Origin: Mycobacterium sp. GA-2829
GTDB taxonomy: Bacteria > Actinomycetota > Actinomycetes > Mycobacteriales > Mycobacteriaceae
Length of the DNA stretch: 64,000 nt
NCBI RefSeq assembly: GCF_001499965.1
Contig: NZ_LQIT01000004.1
Span: forward strand, 1-64,000
Direction: 5' to 3'
Below the pieces are notes generated by a model that had not been told where the DNA came from, did not search any database, and was given only the letters and a program-made list of their open reading frames with translations. Positions 61,643 to 64,000 of this stretch are shown piece after piece. Positions within the stretch are counted from its first letter, which is position 1. The number at the start of each line of letters is the position of its first letter. Position numbers and translations under genes: made by a program.

Positions 61643-63133
61643 ATGCACGTCACACCGCAGGAAGAACAATCCGTGAGAGCCGCGCTGCGCAATCCGCGCC
61701 GGCTCAAGACCGAGGTCCTCGCCGGCCTCGTCGTCGCCCTCGCCCTGATCCCCGAGGCGATCTCGTTCTCGATCATCGCCGGCGTCGACCCCCGCGTCGG
61801 CCTGTTCGCGTCGTTCACCATGGCCGTCACCATCGCGATCGTCGGCGGCCGCCCCGCGATGATCTCCGCCGCCACCGGCGCCGTCGCGCTCGTCGTCGCC
61901 CCGCTCGTCAAGAGCCACGGCCTCGACTACCTCATCGCCGCGGTCATCCTCGCCGGCGTCCTGCAGCTCATCCTCGGCGGTCTCGGCGTCGCACGCCTCA
62001 TGCGCTTCGTCCCCCGCAGCGTCATGGTCGGCTTCGTCAACGCGCTGGCCATCCTGATCTTCCTCGCCCAGTTGCCGCACCTGACCGGCGTCCCGTGGCT
62101 GGTCTATCCGCTGGTCGTCGTCGGCATCGCGATGATCGTGCTGCTGCCCAGGCTCACCACCGTCATCCCGGCACCGCTGGTCGCGATCGTCCTGCTCACC
62201 GGCGCCTGCCTGGCCTTCGGCTGGCACGTCCCCGACGTCGCGGGCGAAGGCGAACTCCCCAACACGCTGCCGACGCTGCTGCTGCCCAACGTCCCCTTCA
62301 CGCTCGACACCCTCACGGTCATCGCCCCCTACGCGCTGACCATGGCCATCGTCGGCCTGATGGAATCGCTGATGACCGCCAAACTCGTCGACGACATCAC
62401 CGACACCCACTCCAGCAAGACCCGCGAAACGCTCGGCCAGGGCACGGCCAACATCGTCACCGGCTTCTTCGGCGGCATGGGCGGTTGCGCGATGATCGGC
62501 CAGACGATGATCAACGTCAAGGCCTGCGGCGCCCGCACCCGTATCTCGACGTTCCTCGCAGGCGCATTCCTGCTCGCGCTGGTCGTGGGGCTCGGCGATA
62601 TCGTCGGCCGGATCCCGATGGCCGCACTCGTCGCCGTCATGGTGATGGTGTCGGTCGGCACCTTCGACTGGCACAGCATCGCGCCGAAGACGTTGCGCCG
62701 CATGCCCAAGAGCGAGACGACGGTCATGCTCGCCACGGTCGCCGTGACCGTCGCGACCAGCAACCTCGCCTACGGCGTCGCGATCGGCACGCTCACCGCG
62801 ATGGTGCTGTTCGCCCGCCGCGTCGCCCACCTCACCGACGTCGTCAAGGTGGCCCAGCCCGACGAGGACACCCAGGTCTACGCCGTCAGCGGCCAGTTGT
62901 TCTTCGCCTCGAGCAACGACATGGTCTACCAGTTCGACTACGCGGGCGATCCGGCCAACGTCGTCATCGACATGTCCGGCGCGCACATCTGGGACGCCTC
63001 GACCGTCGCCACCCTCGACGCGATCACCACCAAGTACGCGGCCAAGGGCAAGAACGCCACGATCGTCGGCCTCGACGACACCAGCGCCGAACGGCACCGC
63101 CGCCTCAGCGACCGCCTCGCGGGTTCGCAGTAG
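61643..63133 (+). CDS. SulP family inorganic anion transporter
   Basis: 496 residues from the ATG at 61643 with AGGGAG upstream. About 10-12 helices in the SulP fold: EVLAGLVVALALIPEAISFS, GLFASFTMAVTIAIVGGRPA, ISAATGAVALVVAPL. The C-terminal STAS domain (about 405-490) holds VIDMSGAHIWDASTVATLDA. It transports sulphate, bicarbonate or similar anions. A MerR gene starts directly after the stop. It is 230 bases downstream of recD, enough for its own promoter. Confidence 0.92.
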   Translation: MHVTPQEEQSVRAALRNPRRLKTEVLAGLVVALALIPEAISFSIIAGVDPRVGLFASFTMAVTIAIVGGRPAMISAATGAVALVVAPLVKSHGLDYLIAAVILAGVLQLILGGLGVARLMRFVPRSVMVGFVNALAILIFLAQLPHLTGVPWLVYPLVVVGIAMIVLLPRLTTVIPAPLVAIVLLTGACLAFGWHVPDVAGEGELPNTLPTLLLPNVPFTLDTLTVIAPYALTMAIVGLMESLMTAKLVDDITDTHSSKTRETLGQGTANIVTGFFGGMGGCAMIGQTMINVKACGARTRISTFLAGAFLLALVVGLGDIVGRIPMAALVAVMVMVSVGTFDWHSIAPKTLRRMPKSETTVMLATVAVTVATSNLAYGVAIGTLTAMVLFARRVAHLTDVVKVAQPDEDTQVYAVSGQLFFASSNDMVYQFDYAGDPANVVIDMSGAHIWDASTVATLDAITTKYAAKGKNATIVGLDDTSAERHRRLSDRLAGSQ

Positions 63134-63508
63134 ATGCATCTCCAGATCGGGGAGGTCGCGGCCCGCACCGAACTGTCCATCAAGACGATCCGGCACTACG
63201 ACGACGTCGGCCTGGTCACCCCGTCGGCCCGCTCGGCCGGCGGATTCCGGCTCTACACCGACGACGACGTCGAGCGGCTGCTCACGATCCGGCGGATGAA
63301 ACCGCTCGGCTTCACCCTCGACGAGATGCGCGAACTGCTCGACGCACTCGACACTCTCGCCGAGCCGGGTGCCGACGCCACGCAGCGCGCCCACGCCCAG
63401 GCCCACCTCGCCGCCTGCCACACCCGCGCCGAGCAGGCGTGCGGTGAGCTCACCCGCCAGCTCGCCTACGCCCACGAGCTCACCGAACGACTCGCCCGTT
63501 ACTGCTGA
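63134..63508 (+). CDS. MerR family transcriptional regulator
   Basis: 124 residues. HTH: LQIGEVAARTELSIKTIRHY, DDVGLVTPSARSAGGFRLYT, followed by the dimerisation helix VERLLTIRRMKPLGFTLDEM. The effector region is short with two cysteines (AACHTRAEQACGEL), and the stop comes after ARYC. It could sense metal or oxidants, not proven. ATG follows the SulP stop with no gap, so it probably regulates that transporter. Confidence 0.92.
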   Translation: MHLQIGEVAARTELSIKTIRHYDDVGLVTPSARSAGGFRLYTDDDVERLLTIRRMKPLGFTLDEMRELLDALDTLAEPGADATQRAHAQAHLAACHTRAEQACGELTRQLAYAHELTERLARYC

Positions 63509-63541
63509 CCATCGAGCATCCCGCACCGTAGGGTTGGCCCT

Positions 63542-63994
63542 GTGGTGGCCCAGATCAGTCGACGCCGGACCATGCGCACCGACCCGCAGACGGTCTGGGA
63601 TGTGCTCGCCGATTTCGGGGCGATCCACGAGTGGCTGCCCGGCGTCGACCATTCGTGCCTGCTGCGCACCGCTCCCGACGGCCCGGTCGGCACCGCGCGC
63701 CGCGTGCAGATGGGCCGGATCACGCTGGTCGAGACGATCACCGAGTTCACCCCACCGACGGCGATCGCCTACGACATCGCCGGCCTGCCGCGGTGGCTGC
63801 GTCGCTTCAACAACCATTGGACGCTGCACGCCGACGGCGCCGCCACGGCCGTAACGCTGACCACCACCGTCGACCTGGGCCCCGGCCGGATCCGGGGGCT
63901 GGCCGCCCGGCTGGTGTGTCTGGTGCTGGCGAAGTTGTCGTCCACCACCATGCTCGCCGCCCTGGCCACGCGATCGGAGACCCACCATGCCTGA
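63542..63994 (+). CDS. SRPBCC (START/Bet v1-like) family protein
   Basis: 150 residues from a GTG. ISRRRTMRTDPQTVWDVLAD, FGAIHEWLPGVDHSCLLRTA and ETITEFTPPTAIAYDIAGLP show the polyketide-cyclase-2-like SRPBCC fold. Binds a hydrophobic ligand; its identity is unknown. It follows the MerR gene after 33 bases and overlaps the start of the next gene. Confidence 0.85.
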   Translation: MVAQISRRRTMRTDPQTVWDVLADFGAIHEWLPGVDHSCLLRTAPDGPVGTARRVQMGRITLVETITEFTPPTAIAYDIAGLPRWLRRFNNHWTLHADGAATAVTLTTTVDLGPGRIRGLAARLVCLVLAKLSSTTMLAALATRSETHHA

Positions 63995-64000
63995 CCGCCC
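63987..64000 (+). CDS. Start of a further gene, cut by the window edge
   Basis: ATG at 63987 inside the last codons of the SRPBCC gene, followed by CCTGACCGCC. Only four codons are available, so no product can be named. Confidence 0.3.

Noticed and set aside
61427..63988. 853-codon minus frame
   Set aside because: Antisense to SulP, MerR and SRPBCC genes together; Asp/Gly/Arg repeats typical of shadows.

Overview
The window is high-G+C actinobacterial DNA from a rapidly growing mycobacterium (Mycolicibacterium-like). The evidence is the gene order rpmG / hadA-hadB-hadC / tRNA-Trp / secE / nusG / rplK / rplA, next to tRNA-Thr and tRNA-Met, and on the other side a metallo-beta-lactamase-fold gene, echA3 and recC-recB-recD. 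This is the same neighbourhood as the Rv0629c-Rv0641 region of M. tuberculosis. UsfY-family and PknH-sensor-type proteins also point to mycobacteria. I see no insertion sequence, integrase, rRNA or CRISPR array.

Region 1 (about 0.1-24.6 kb) is an exopolysaccharide / cell-surface glycan locus with visibly lower and more variable G+C than the rest. It holds two polysaccharide pyruvyl transferases, a nitroreductase-like protein, a Wzz/BY-type tyrosine autokinase with its probable low-molecular-weight phosphatase partner, a Wzx-type flippase, two family-2 glycosyltransferases, a WecG/TagA/CpsF glycosyltransferase, a nucleotide-sugar dehydrogenase, an OafA-SGNH acyltransferase, an SGNH hydrolase lipoprotein, a methyltransferase, an HTTM-like membrane protein and a DUF4012 protein. 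A decayed second DUF4012 copy lies beside the kinase, and one of two neighbouring lipoprotein genes is frameshifted. The first ~115 bases are poly-C/poly-G low-complexity sequence and look like a contig-end artefact.

Region 2 (about 24.8-34.6 kb) is the most unusual part. A membrane-anchored TIR protein with a PknH-type extracellular sensor domain faces a divergent run of seven genes. These encode a membrane TrkA-N/RyR-domain protein, a GAF protein, an intracellular subtilisin-like protease, a Crp/Fnr regulator, a 91-residue peptide with a Cys-bounded aromatic C-terminus, a thioredoxin-fold protein and an ABC exporter. I propose that it is an undescribed signalling plus peptide maturation/export system. 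That role is inferred from domains and gene order only.

Region 3 (about 34.6-41.5 kb) is core: a small Cys-rich protein (paralogue of one at 16.1 kb), rplA, rplK, nusG, secE, tRNA-Trp, hadC, hadB, hadA, rpmG, tRNA-Met, tRNA-Thr, then flavohaemoglobin hmp with its NsrR-type repressor.

Region 4 (about 41.5-64 kb) carries an MBL-fold hydrolase, a DUF2235 protein lacking its nucleophile, an HD protein, echA3 with a TetR regulator, an HD-GYP/LuxR fusion, a UsfY-family protein, a CorA transporter, a degenerate AbiEi/DUF559-like protein and an MFS transporter. The recC-recB-recD genes follow, interrupted by STAS and NYN-LOTUS genes, then a SulP transporter, a MerR regulator and an SRPBCC protein.
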